In this document: positions 9,249 through 17,195 of the stretch, piece after piece
Position numbering within the stretch: position 1 is the first letter of the stretch
Layout of the letters: each line of letters opens with the position of its first letter
From: Parabacteroides sp.
GTDB lineage: Bacteria > Bacteroidota > Bacteroidia > Bacteroidales > Tannerellaceae
Length of the DNA stretch: 64,000 nucleotides
Assembly (NCBI GenBank): GCA_017937385.1
Contig: JAGBDR010000010.1
Coordinates: 1 to 64,000, forward strand
Direction: 5' to 3'
Program-made: the position numbers and the translations under genes
Notes under the pieces: model-generated
Database searches by the model: none
What the model was told of the DNA's origin: nothing
The model's input: the letters and a program-made list of their open reading frames with translations, nothing else

Positions 9249-9632
9249 TTATTGTTTTTTAGATGTTTCGATATTGTTCATTTCTCGGATGAGCTCATCC
9301 AAACTGAAACCGTAACTTAGAACTATAGAAGAAAATTGCGTACAAAGTTCTTTCAGTTTGTCTTCCTTCTCTTTTTTCGATACTACATGGTTCGTTTTGC
9401 TGATGAATGTTCCTGTGCCCTGCTGAGTCTCCAAAATATTTTTGATCTCTAACTCTTTGTATGCCTTAGAGACCGTATTTAGATTCACCTTTAATTCTAC
9501 GGCAAGTGCTCTGACCGTAGGTAACTGTTCTCCTAATTTAAGCTGTCCGGATGCTATACCAAACCGGATCTGATCAATGATTTGCCTATATATTGGCACG
9601 CCACTAGAATAATCCAATAAAAACTTGATCAT
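9249..9632 (-). CDS. GntR-family regulator (YtrA-like)
   Basis: 127-residue regulator. The N-terminal winged helix-turn-helix is complete (PIYRQIIDQIRFGIASGQLKLGEQLPTVRALAVELKVNLNTVSKAYKELE, given here in pieces in the order seen, residues about 13-65), followed by LETQQGTGTFIS and a short C-terminal region, which is the YtrA subfamily layout lacking a large effector domain. First gene of a two-gene operon with the slipin. A strong promoter and an operator-like palindrome overlap just upstream, which suggests autorepression. Confidence 0.9.
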   Translation of the reverse strand: MIKFLLDYSSGVPIYRQIIDQIRFGIASGQLKLGEQLPTVRALAVELKVNLNTVSKAYKELEIKNILETQQGTGTFISKTNHVVSKKEKEDKLKELCTQFSSIVLSYGFSLDELIREMNNIETSKKQ

Positions 9633-9665
9633 ATAGTTCTATGTTATGTTATGTTATATGTATAT

Positions 9666-9685
9666 TGTACTATTGTTATAGTACA
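9666..9685. promoter_or_regulatory. Probable GntR operator
   Basis: Perfect inverted repeat TGTACTAT (9666-9673) / ATAGTACA (9678-9685) with a 4-bp spacer, covering the edge of the -7 box and the expected transcription start. Location and symmetry fit binding of a YtrA-type dimer. Three TATGT units follow at about 9640-9658 in the leader. Confidence 0.6.
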
Positions 9686-9714
9686 AAAATATGACAAGTA
9701 TATTAATCAACAAA
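9684..9714 (-). promoter_or_regulatory. Promoter of gntR-slipin operon
   Basis: On the minus strand TTTG (9714-9711), 19 bp, then TATTTTTG (9691-9684): an almost ideal Bacteroidales promoter. Start of transcription expected near 9677. Confidence 0.75.
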
Positions 9715-10040
9715 ACATTTTTGCAATTTTTTTTGTGATTAGAAATCAATCTAGTTCAACATTTCTTTTAATCTTCTGATTTAAAATGACTTATTATGTG
9801 TATGATTTGCTGAGTAAGTATTTTGTTGAATGACTAAATGATAGATACTTCGCTTATTAAAAGGAATATTGAATTAAGTATCAGATGATTGGTAATTCGC
9901 TGCAACACTTTGTTCCTATTTTCATCCATACTCCAATCATTTTAGTTTAAAAGTCATTCTTTCATCAGAGTCAGTAAACTATTCCTTCTAACCGATCTCC
10001 GAACTGGTTTGTCAAAACCAATTGGCAAGTCTTTCCCGAC
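9715..10040. other. Gene-free spacer
   Basis: About 325 bp, A+T-rich up to about 9955 and then G+C-rich where the decayed HlyD fragment begins. No gene recognised. The composition change near 9955 probably marks the border of the A+T-rich block. Confidence 0.5.
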
Positions 10041-10059
10041 TTCCTTGCCAAGCTGATGC

Positions 10060-10300
10060 GGTTGCCACTCTTGTCGTGTTCGGCATCGTGGAGGGGCGCG
10101 TGTCGTCGGTCTCACTGGTCCCGCTGGAAGGTAATTACCGGGTGGAGATTGCCTTCCCCGGCGGACTGACCACCCACTACGGGATCTGTCTTCCTGTGAT
10201 GCAGGAAATGAAAGCCACGGCCGGAATCGTAACAGAAGAATTACGTTTGATAGAGCGTCTCTTCCAACCACTGAGAAAGATCTTGCGAGGAGGGCTTTAA
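10060..10300 (+). pseudogene. 3' remnant of an HlyD-family secretion adaptor
   Basis: Only the last ~75 residues are present: FGIVEGRVSSVSLVPLEG, YRVEIAFPGGLTTHYG and MQEMKATAGIVTEELRLIERL ending LRKILRGGL. This is the C-terminal membrane-proximal part of HlyD-type periplasmic adaptors used with peptide/bacteriocin exporters; full proteins have about 400 residues. Upstream of about 10060 the frame gives no similarity, so the gene has lost its N-terminal four-fifths. No ABC exporter partner is nearby. An open frame exists from a TTG at 10022, but I see no sign that it is expressed. Confidence 0.7.
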
Positions 10301-10400
10301 GGGCGTTTTGAGGTAGGGGCGGCAGCGCTCTTTAAGAAATTTGTATCATTTCTGTATGATTAATTCCCAAATTTGTAAATAGCAGACGACGGGATATCCC

Positions 10401-10408
10401 TATATTTG
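10401..10408 (+). promoter_or_regulatory. -7 box of the rhamnosidase operon
   Basis: TATATTTG matches the TAnnTTTG element 34 bp before the GH106 start; a TTTG lies upstream (10372-10375) but 25 bp away, longer than usual. The position supports the start codon at 10442. Confidence 0.45.
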
Positions 10409-10441
10409 TATCTTATTGGATATCATGAAAACCATAATGTT

Positions 10442-13400
10442 ATGAAGTATTGTTGTTTGTTATTCTCTTTCCTTTGGGGATGGGCGGTTTCTGTTTCGGG
10501 GCAGGAGAAAGTATCTGCCTGCAAAGGTTTCCCGTCAAGAGAGGCGGATCTGGATGTCCTGCCGGGTTTCCAGCATCCGCCTAAAGGATACGGGAATGTC
10601 CCGTTTTACTGGTGGAGCGGGGATCATTTGTCTAAAGAACGCCTTGAAGCTCAATTGGATTTGCTTTCTTCTTCCACAACAGATGGATTTGCAGTCAGCT
10701 ACATTCATACGGATCCGAAGACGGATTCTCTTTTCAATAAAGGCGGGTATGGTTTGTATGGCAAGACCGAACCGGGTGAACCGGCTGTCTTTTCGGAGGA
10801 ATGGTGGGATATCTGGAAATGGTTTTCCGGTGAATGTGCCAAACGGGGGTTAGGAGTCGGCCTGGATGATTATACTGTCGGTTGGATCGGAAACGGATAT
10901 TATCCGGATGAGCTGGAGGAGCGGGAAACCTTTAAGCATTATAAAGGTGAACTGGATATCCGTGCCGTGCCGGTCAAGCGGAATGAATCTTTTGAATATG
11001 AACTGCCTGCCAATTATGTCACATCGGTTGTCTGGCCGGGAAAGATCGTGTTGGATGGCTTTGTCCGGCAAGGCAAGATCAAATGGCAGGCAAAAGAGGA
11101 CGCCCACGTCTATGTGGTTACTGCCAAAGATAGCTACATTCTGCATCCGGACTACGGGAAAGCATTGGTCGATGTCTATTTCAACCGTTTTGAAAATAAA
11201 ATGACGGAAGAGGAGAGGGCCGGGATGAATTATTTTTTCCAGGATGAATTGTCTTATCCGATCGGGATGTTGTCCTGGTCTGAAGATTTTCCGGCTGAGT
11301 TTCAAAAGCGGAAAGGCTATGATATCCTGCCCTATCTTCCTGCCTTGAAGAGCTATATCGGTCCGGTGACACCTAAAATCCGACTGGATTATACGGAGGT
11401 GCTGATGGATTTGTCGGAAGAGCGTTATTATAAGCCGATTTATGATTGGCATGCCGACAGGGGGCTTATTTACGGATGTGATAATTTGGGTAGAGGGAAA
11501 GATCCGTTGGCCTACATTGATTATTTCCGGGCAGTCAGTTGGTACACAGCTCCGGGGAATGATGCTCCTTCACAAGGCTCCAGTTTCTTGCAGACGAAAG
11601 TTTCCAGCTCTATAACCCATCTGTACAACCGTCCCCGCACTTGGCTGGAAGCCTTTCATAGTATGGGATGGGGCAGTTCCGGAGAGTGGCTGACCCGTCA
11701 GATCGACCATCATTTTATTGCCGGCGGGAATCTGGTCTGTATGCACGGGCTGTATTACTCCACCCACGGAGGATGGTGGGAATGGGCGCCTCCCTGTTTC
11801 CATTTCAGAATGCCGTATTGGGAACACATGAAAACCTGGTTGTCTTATACGGAGCGAATGAGTTATCTGTTGAGCCAGGGGGATCATGTGTGCGATATCG
11901 CCCTGATGTATCCGACCGAGTCCATGCAGGCTTATCCGGAAGCGACGGCCGATACAGCGTTTCATGTAGCGATGAATCTCAGCCAGAGAGGCCTGGATTA
12001 TGATTTTATCGATTTCCGTTCATTGCGGCAGAGCCGGTTGGAAAAGGGAGAATTGCATATCACGAATGAAAAATACAAAGTCTTGGTTGTGGCCGGAATG
12101 CGTGCGATGCATCATTCCTCTTTCCTTAAAATGCGCGATTTTTACCGTTCCGGAGGAATTGTGCTGGCAACGGGAGGACTGCCGGTGGCCAGTAGCCGGG
12201 AAGGTGAACAGGACCCTGAAGTGGATGAGATCTTGAAAGAGGTATTCGGTATGACTGCAGCTGATGTAGCACAGAATAGAGAGGGTCGGAAACAGACGAA
12301 TGCCGCGCATGGCATCGGGTGGTACATTGCGGATGGCGCGGTAGAGAAATATATTCCCGAACTGATCGTCCCGGATTTTGTTCCGAATGAAAACGGCGGA
12401 AAAGTGTTGCACCGAAAGGTGGGGAATCGGGATGTTTATATGGTCATGAATGTGGATAAAGGATCGACCTGTTTTTTCCGCAGTACCGGTAAAGTTGAAT
12501 TATGGAATGCGCAGGATGGTTCCGTATGCCCTTGTCCGGTGATCCGACAGAACGAACAGGGGACATGGCTGGAAATGGATAAAGAATATACCAATTCCTA
12601 TCTGGTCGTCTTTTCTCCGGGAAAACCGGAAATGGAACAGAAGCAGGAAAAGAATAGGCAGCCCTCTTTCCAGATACAATTTGACGGGGAGTGGGAGGTC
12701 GATCTGTTACAGACGCTTAATAACAAATGGGGAGATTTCCGTCTGCCGGTAAAAGACGGACTGATCGGAGCGGAGGCCCGTGCTTTTCGTGTCATGCCGG
12801 AAGGGGAAGCTCCTTCGGATTGGATGAAGGTAGATTTCGATGACCGTTCCTGGACAGAGGAAATTTACGGATATGGTCCGCAAGCTGAAACCTATTCCGA
12901 TTCGCTCCCTACCTGGCAGCCGGTTTCCTTCTCTTGGGAATATGGCGTTTGGGATCAGCCGGGTTCACAAGGCTATCATGGATTGAAAAGTAAGGTAAGT
13001 GACGGTTTCTTCATCCTGTCCGGAGGCGGGAAACAGTTGTTCAGGACGTATGTTTACGCCCAGGAGTCCGGGGTCTATCGGATTGAACAGGTACACACAC
13101 CGGCTACGGCTATCTGTTTGGATGGCCAATCGGTTACCGGTAAAGTCACCTTGGCAAAAGGTTGGCACCAGTTGCAAGTGGAATATGCCGAAACTCCCAG
13201 AATGGATTATCAATCGAAAACGGGAGCTTTTCGGGATTTCCGTCCGAGAGGGGCTGTCGTGTTTTTGCCGGAACAGGCTCCGGAGCCGGTGAAGCCGTCG
13301 ATATATGCCGATCAGGTGGCTATGCGCTGGACCCAGTCCGATCATTTGTATTTTGATCCGTATCGTGGGCGTTATGCTGTCTGGAATTATCGTTTCCGTT

Positions 13401-14014
13401 CTGTACCGGGATTGGAAGCGATGCGGTTTGCTGTGCGGGGTACGGGGTTGAACGTCTGGATCGATGGAGAAAAATTGCCTGACTCGGCTATTCGACCGGT
13501 AGGGACGGAACGCCCGGACGGAATTAACTATTATCAGGTGCTGTGTCCGGAAAAACAGAAACGGGCCGGAGTCGTTGCTTTTTCTGTGAGAGCACAGACC
13601 GGTTGGCAAGGGGCTGCGGTACTGGCGGAACCTGTCGAATTGCAGGCTGGTACCGGATGGATGACTGCCGGCGATTGGGCGGAAACGGGTGCCTTGCGCT
13701 ATTATTCCGGAGGCATGAAATATACGCAAGCATTTCAGTTCCCTATGCCGGTAAAAGGGCAGAAAGTACTGTTGGATTTGGGGGACATCGTTGCGACTTG
13801 TGAAGTCCGGATCAACGGGACATCGGCCGGCATTATGATGAGTCCGCCTTATCGGGTTGAAATAGGCCCTTACCTGCAGGAGGGGAGGAATCGGATCGAG
13901 GTGCTTGTTTATAGTACATTGGCCAATCATTATCAGACGTTTCCGACTCCTTATCGGGGAAGTCCGCGTGCCGGACTGATCGGTCCTGTCCGACTGTCTT
14001 TTTCTGATTTTTAG
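10442..14014 (+). CDS. GH106-type glycoside hydrolase (probable alpha-L-rhamnosidase)
   Basis: 1190-residue secreted enzyme. Signal peptide MKYCCLLFSFLWGWAVSVSGQ; the ATG at 10442 is chosen because the earlier in-frame start lacks a signal peptide and lies before the expected transcription start. The N-terminal half matches the GH106 layout: GYGNVPFYWWSGDHLSKERL, GLGVGLDDYT, YFFQDELSYPI with SEDFPAEFQKRKGYDILPYLPAL, and GSSGEWLTRQIDHHFIAGGN; the C-terminal half carries beta-sandwich domains (for example DGEWEVDLLQTLNNKW and a final KVLLDLGDIVATCEVRING galactose-binding-like region). GH106 enzymes remove alpha-linked L-rhamnose from pectic side chains. It is followed after 34 bp by a GH78 enzyme. 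No SusCD pair is adjacent. Exact linkage cannot be read from sequence. Confidence 0.85.
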   Translation: MKYCCLLFSFLWGWAVSVSGQEKVSACKGFPSREADLDVLPGFQHPPKGYGNVPFYWWSGDHLSKERLEAQLDLLSSSTTDGFAVSYIHTDPKTDSLFNKGGYGLYGKTEPGEPAVFSEEWWDIWKWFSGECAKRGLGVGLDDYTVGWIGNGYYPDELEERETFKHYKGELDIRAVPVKRNESFEYELPANYVTSVVWPGKIVLDGFVRQGKIKWQAKEDAHVYVVTAKDSYILHPDYGKALVDVYFNRFENKMTEEERAGMNYFFQDELSYPIGMLSWSEDFPAEFQKRKGYDILPYLPALKSYIGPVTPKIRLDYTEVLMDLSEERYYKPIYDWHADRGLIYGCDNLGRGKDPLAYIDYFRAVSWYTAPGNDAPSQGSSFLQTKVSSSITHLYNRPRTWLEAFHSMGWGSSGEWLTRQIDHHFIAGGNLVCMHGLYYSTHGGWWEWAPPCFHFRMPYWEHMKTWLSYTERMSYLLSQGDHVCDIALMYPTESMQAYPEATADTAFHVAMNLSQRGLDYDFIDFRSLRQSRLEKGELHITNEKYKVLVVAGMRAMHHSSFLKMRDFYRSGGIVLATGGLPVASSREGEQDPEVDEILKEVFGMTAADVAQNREGRKQTNAAHGIGWYIADGAVEKYIPELIVPDFVPNENGGKVLHRKVGNRDVYMVMNVDKGSTCFFRSTGKVELWNAQDGSVCPCPVIRQNEQGTWLEMDKEYTNSYLVVFSPGKPEMEQKQEKNRQPSFQIQFDGEWEVDLLQTLNNKWGDFRLPVKDGLIGAEARAFRVMPEGEAPSDWMKVDFDDRSWTEEIYGYGPQAETYSDSLPTWQPVSFSWEYGVWDQPGSQGYHGLKSKVSDGFFILSGGGKQLFRTYVYAQESGVYRIEQVHTPATAICLDGQSVTGKVTLAKGWHQLQVEYAETPRMDYQSKTGAFRDFRPRGAVVFLPEQAPEPVKPSIYADQVAMRWTQSDHLYFDPYRGRYAVWNYRFRSVPGLEAMRFAVRGTGLNVWIDGEKLPDSAIRPVGTERPDGINYYQVLCPEKQKRAGVVAFSVRAQTGWQGAAVLAEPVELQAGTGWMTAGDWAETGALRYYSGGMKYTQAFQFPMPVKGQKVLLDLGDIVATCEVRINGTSAGIMMSPPYRVEIGPYLQEGRNRIEVLVYSTLANHYQTFPTPYRGSPRAGLIGPVRLSFSDF

Positions 14015-14048
14015 GTGAATTCTTGTAACATTGTAATAGCATGGCGAT

Positions 14049-16508
14049 ATGAAGTGTGTATATGTATTGATTTTGGTTTGCTGGGGCATACTCTGCGGTA
14101 ATGCCACAGGGCATCCGCTTGTACGGGAAGCCGTTCCGGCCTCTTCGCTTCTCTCCGGAAAATGGGATGCCAACTGGATTTCCTGTCCGGATATTTCTCT
14201 TTACGAATATGGGGTATATCATTTCCGAAAGACTTTTCATATCGTGCATAAACCGGATTCTTTTATTATCAATGTGTCGGCAGATAACCGTTACCGGCTC
14301 TTTGTGAACGGTATGCCGGTGTGTTACGGGCCGGCTCGCGGAGATTTGAATCACTGGTATTTTGAGACGATCGACATCTCCTCCCTGTTACGGCCGGGAA
14401 GTAATACGCTTGCGGCTATTGTCTGGAATGCCGGTCCGTACACGCCCGGTGCGCAGATGACCTTGAAAACCGGCCTGATCGTACAGGGGAATACCGCCGA
14501 AGAGGCTGTTGTCAATACGGATTCCAGTTGGAAAGTATATCGGAATCTGGCCTATGCCCCTTCTCTTGAGGGCCGGCAGGATGTCGGGTGTGCCGATGTA
14601 GTGCAGGCTTCTTTGTATCCGTGGGGGTGGGAGACGGAAACTTTTGATGACAAGGCGTGGAAAGAGGCGATCCTATTAGGGCGCGGACAATCCTACGGTT
14701 CCGGAACCGGATATGACTGGGTGTTGTGCCGGCGTGATATCCCACTGATGGAAGACACGTTGCTCCGGATGCAGACAATCCGCCGTTCGGAAGGCATCAC
14801 AGCCTCTTCTGCATTTTTAGAGGGGAACACTCCGCTGGTGATCCCTGCCAACCGGAAAGCCACGTTGCTGATCGACCAGTCCTATCTGACAAACGCCTAT
14901 CCTGAACTGAAAGTATCAGGCGGGAAAGGAAGTGAAATCCGCATGCGTTATAGTGAAGCCTTGTATAAAAACGGGGAAAAAGGCAACCGGAACGAGATTG
15001 AAGGGCGCGAAGTCGGAGGTTTCACCGACAAATTTTATCCGGATGGCGGCAGCAACCGGCTGTTCCGCCCGTTGTGGTTCCGGACATACCGGTATGTGCA
15101 GCTGGAGATCGAAACGAAAGGGGAGCCGCTTACGTTGTTGGACTTGTATGGCATGTACACCGCTTATCCGTTTCGGGAAAATGGTAGTTTCAGCAGCAAT
15201 CTTCCGGAGCTGCAGCCGATATGGGAGGTCGGTTGGCGTACCGCCCGTTTGTGTGCTAATGAGACCTATTACGATTGCCCTTATTACGAACAGCTTCAAT
15301 ATGTGGGCGATACACGGATCCAGGCCTTGATCTCCCTGTATGTAGACGGTGACGACCGGCTGATGCGCAAGGCAATCAAGATGTTCGACTATTCCCGTTC
15401 GTATGAAGGCATTACAACCAGCCGCTATCCGAGTCGGGTCCCGCAATATATCCCACCTTTCTCCTTGTATTGGATCAATATGGTGCACGACTACTGGATG
15501 TACAGGGATGATCCGGTATTCGTGAAGAGCTGTATGCCGGGGATAAAGAGTGTGCTGGAATGGTTTGCCGACAAGATCGATCCGAAGACCGGCCTGTTGG
15601 GAGCGGTTCCCCATTGGAATTTTATCGACTGGCCGAAACAGTGGCCTTGGGACAATAACCAGCCGTTAGGCGGAACACACAAGGCGGCTATCCGGGGAGG
15701 TTCTGTCATTCTTTCCCTCCAATTGGCTTATACGCTGAAAGACGCCGTCGAGCTGTTGAACGCTTTTGGAGAAACAGAGCTGGCCTCCCGTTATGAAACG
15801 GTCTATCATTCGTTGTGTCGCCATACGTGGAATACATGCTGGGATGAAGAGAAACAGCTGCTTGCCGATGATTTGGAAGGCACGAGCTACAGCCAGCATG
15901 CCAATATCATGGGAATCCTTTCAGATGCCGTTCCGCATGAAAAGCAGCAGGCGTTGTTTGATAAGTTGGATACGGATCCGGCTCTGATCCAAGCGACGTT
16001 CTATTATCGTTTTTATCTATTCCGTGCCTTGAAGAAGGTCGGGCTGGCCGATCGGTATGTGGAGATGCTTAAGCCCTGGCAGGATATGTTGGCAATGGGC
16101 CTGACTACCTTTGCCGAGAATCCCGAACCGACTCGTTCGGACTGTCATGCCTGGAGTGCAAGCCCTGTCTATGACTTCCTAGCAACGGTCTGTGGTGTGG
16201 AGCCGGCCGAACCGGGGTTCCGTTCGGTGCGCATTGCCCCTCATATAGGGCCCTTGGACCGGGTAGAGGGAAAGATTCCTCATCCGACTGGGCTTATTGA
16301 GGTCTGTTTGAAAAAGGACGGTAAAGGACTTTCCGGCCAGGTTGTCTTGCCGGCTTCGCTGAGCGGAACGTTTGTCTGGGGCGGGCAACAGTTGGATCTT
16401 GTGGGGGGCAGGAACGAGATACCTCCTCTTTTTTCAGATATTCTGCAGGAAAAGCCTGAAAAAGATAAAAAATCAGTATGTTTGCGAAATCAAAAAAATG
16501 AGAGATGA
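14049..16508 (+). CDS. GH78-type alpha-L-rhamnosidase
   Basis: 819-residue secreted protein with signal peptide (MKCVYVLILVCWGILCGNATG). Order of domains: N-terminal beta-sandwich domains (WISCP... HFRKTFHI, NVSADNRYRLFVNG), a concanavalin-like domain, then the (alpha/alpha)6 barrel with YYDCPYYEQLQYVGDTRIQ near residue 410, containing the acidic residues expected of the family, and RSDCHAWSASPVYDF near residue 700, followed by the C-terminal beta domain (RIAPHIGPLDRVEGKIPHP). GH78 enzymes hydrolyse terminal alpha-L-rhamnose. Together with GH106 upstream this pair points to a rhamnose-rich pectin or plant glycan. The stop overlaps the next start (ATGA). Confidence 0.88.
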   Translation: MKCVYVLILVCWGILCGNATGHPLVREAVPASSLLSGKWDANWISCPDISLYEYGVYHFRKTFHIVHKPDSFIINVSADNRYRLFVNGMPVCYGPARGDLNHWYFETIDISSLLRPGSNTLAAIVWNAGPYTPGAQMTLKTGLIVQGNTAEEAVVNTDSSWKVYRNLAYAPSLEGRQDVGCADVVQASLYPWGWETETFDDKAWKEAILLGRGQSYGSGTGYDWVLCRRDIPLMEDTLLRMQTIRRSEGITASSAFLEGNTPLVIPANRKATLLIDQSYLTNAYPELKVSGGKGSEIRMRYSEALYKNGEKGNRNEIEGREVGGFTDKFYPDGGSNRLFRPLWFRTYRYVQLEIETKGEPLTLLDLYGMYTAYPFRENGSFSSNLPELQPIWEVGWRTARLCANETYYDCPYYEQLQYVGDTRIQALISLYVDGDDRLMRKAIKMFDYSRSYEGITTSRYPSRVPQYIPPFSLYWINMVHDYWMYRDDPVFVKSCMPGIKSVLEWFADKIDPKTGLLGAVPHWNFIDWPKQWPWDNNQPLGGTHKAAIRGGSVILSLQLAYTLKDAVELLNAFGETELASRYETVYHSLCRHTWNTCWDEEKQLLADDLEGTSYSQHANIMGILSDAVPHEKQQALFDKLDTDPALIQATFYYRFYLFRALKKVGLADRYVEMLKPWQDMLAMGLTTFAENPEPTRSDCHAWSASPVYDFLATVCGVEPAEPGFRSVRIAPHIGPLDRVEGKIPHPTGLIEVCLKKDGKGLSGQVVLPASLSGTFVWGGQQLDLVGGRNEIPPLFSDILQEKPEKDKKSVCLRNQKNER

Positions 16509-16993
16509 AGACATTAGTACATACTGACAAAGAACTGATTGAAGCGATCATAAAGAAGTGTGATATCTGCTATGTAGGACTGGCTGATACTGATGGTACC
16601 CCCTATGTATTGCCGATGAATTTCGGCTATCGCGATGGGGCCATATATCTGCACTCGGCACAGGAAGGACGGTGTATCTCCATGTTGAGGCGGAATCCGC
16701 GTGTCTGCATTACGTTCAGTACGGACCATGCGCTTGTTTTCCAGCATCCGGAGGTCGCTTGCAGTTACCGAATGCGATCCAAAAGCGTGATCTGTTGGGG
16801 AAAAGTGCGTTTTGAAGAAGACCTTGACAAGAAAGCGGATGCCCTGGATGTCATCATGGGACAGTATTCGAATAAAAAATTCCGCTATTCCGATCCGGCA
16901 GTGAAGAATGTCAAGATATGGATTGTGGAAATAGAAGAAGTGACTTGCAAGGAATTCGGGGCACCACATAGAAAACTATCTTTTGAGGGATAA
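16505..16993 (+). CDS. Pyridoxamine 5'-phosphate oxidase-like flavin-binding protein
   Basis: 162 residues with the split-barrel FMN-binding fold of the NimA/PNPOx-like group: KKCDICYVGLADTDGTPYVLPMNFGYRDGAIYLHSA at residues 18-53 is the flavin-binding strand pair, and VICWGKVRFEED with IVEIEEVTCKEFG are the later strands. Relatives reduce nitro compounds or bind flavin/haem. The true substrate is unknown and resistance should not be assumed. It overlaps the GH78 stop by ATGA, so it is translated from the rhamnosidase transcript, an odd functional pairing. Confidence 0.8.
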   Translation: MKTLVHTDKELIEAIIKKCDICYVGLADTDGTPYVLPMNFGYRDGAIYLHSAQEGRCISMLRRNPRVCITFSTDHALVFQHPEVACSYRMRSKSVICWGKVRFEEDLDKKADALDVIMGQYSNKKFRYSDPAVKNVKIWIVEIEEVTCKEFGAPHRKLSFEG

Positions 16994-17103
16994 CCTTTGG
17001 AAAAGGTTGGACAACAGATGGAAAGAACCGTTGGGTGGACGCCAAGTTATTCGGTTGTCAATTTAGCCAAGGGGGGGTAGGTTTTAAGTTTTAACGATTG
17101 GCA

Positions 17104-17152
17104 TTAGAGAACGCAACAATATTGATTTAATCAAATAGTCTGCGTTCTCTAA
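17104..17152. repeat. Nested hairpin between convergent genes
   Basis: Perfect 12-bp arms TTAGAGAACGCA (17104-17115) and TGCGTTCTCTAA (17141-17152); inside the loop a second 6-bp pair TTGATT (17122-17127) / AATCAA (17129-17134). It sits between two convergent genes and may end transcription from both sides, though no T-run follows. Confidence 0.55.
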
Positions 17153-17195
17153 GTCCGATTATTGCTATTTTGACACAATTCCCTCCATATTGTGT

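Noticed and set aside
9954-10271. Minus-strand frame ending in LPIGFDKPVRRSVRRNSLLTLMKE
   Set aside because: The tail looks protein-like, but most of the frame is antisense to the HlyD remnant and no start or family could be recognised.
16505-16993. Nitroimidazole resistance (nim) gene
   Set aside because: Belongs to the same flavin-binding superfamily, but sequence reading cannot show true Nim identity; named only as PNPOx-like.
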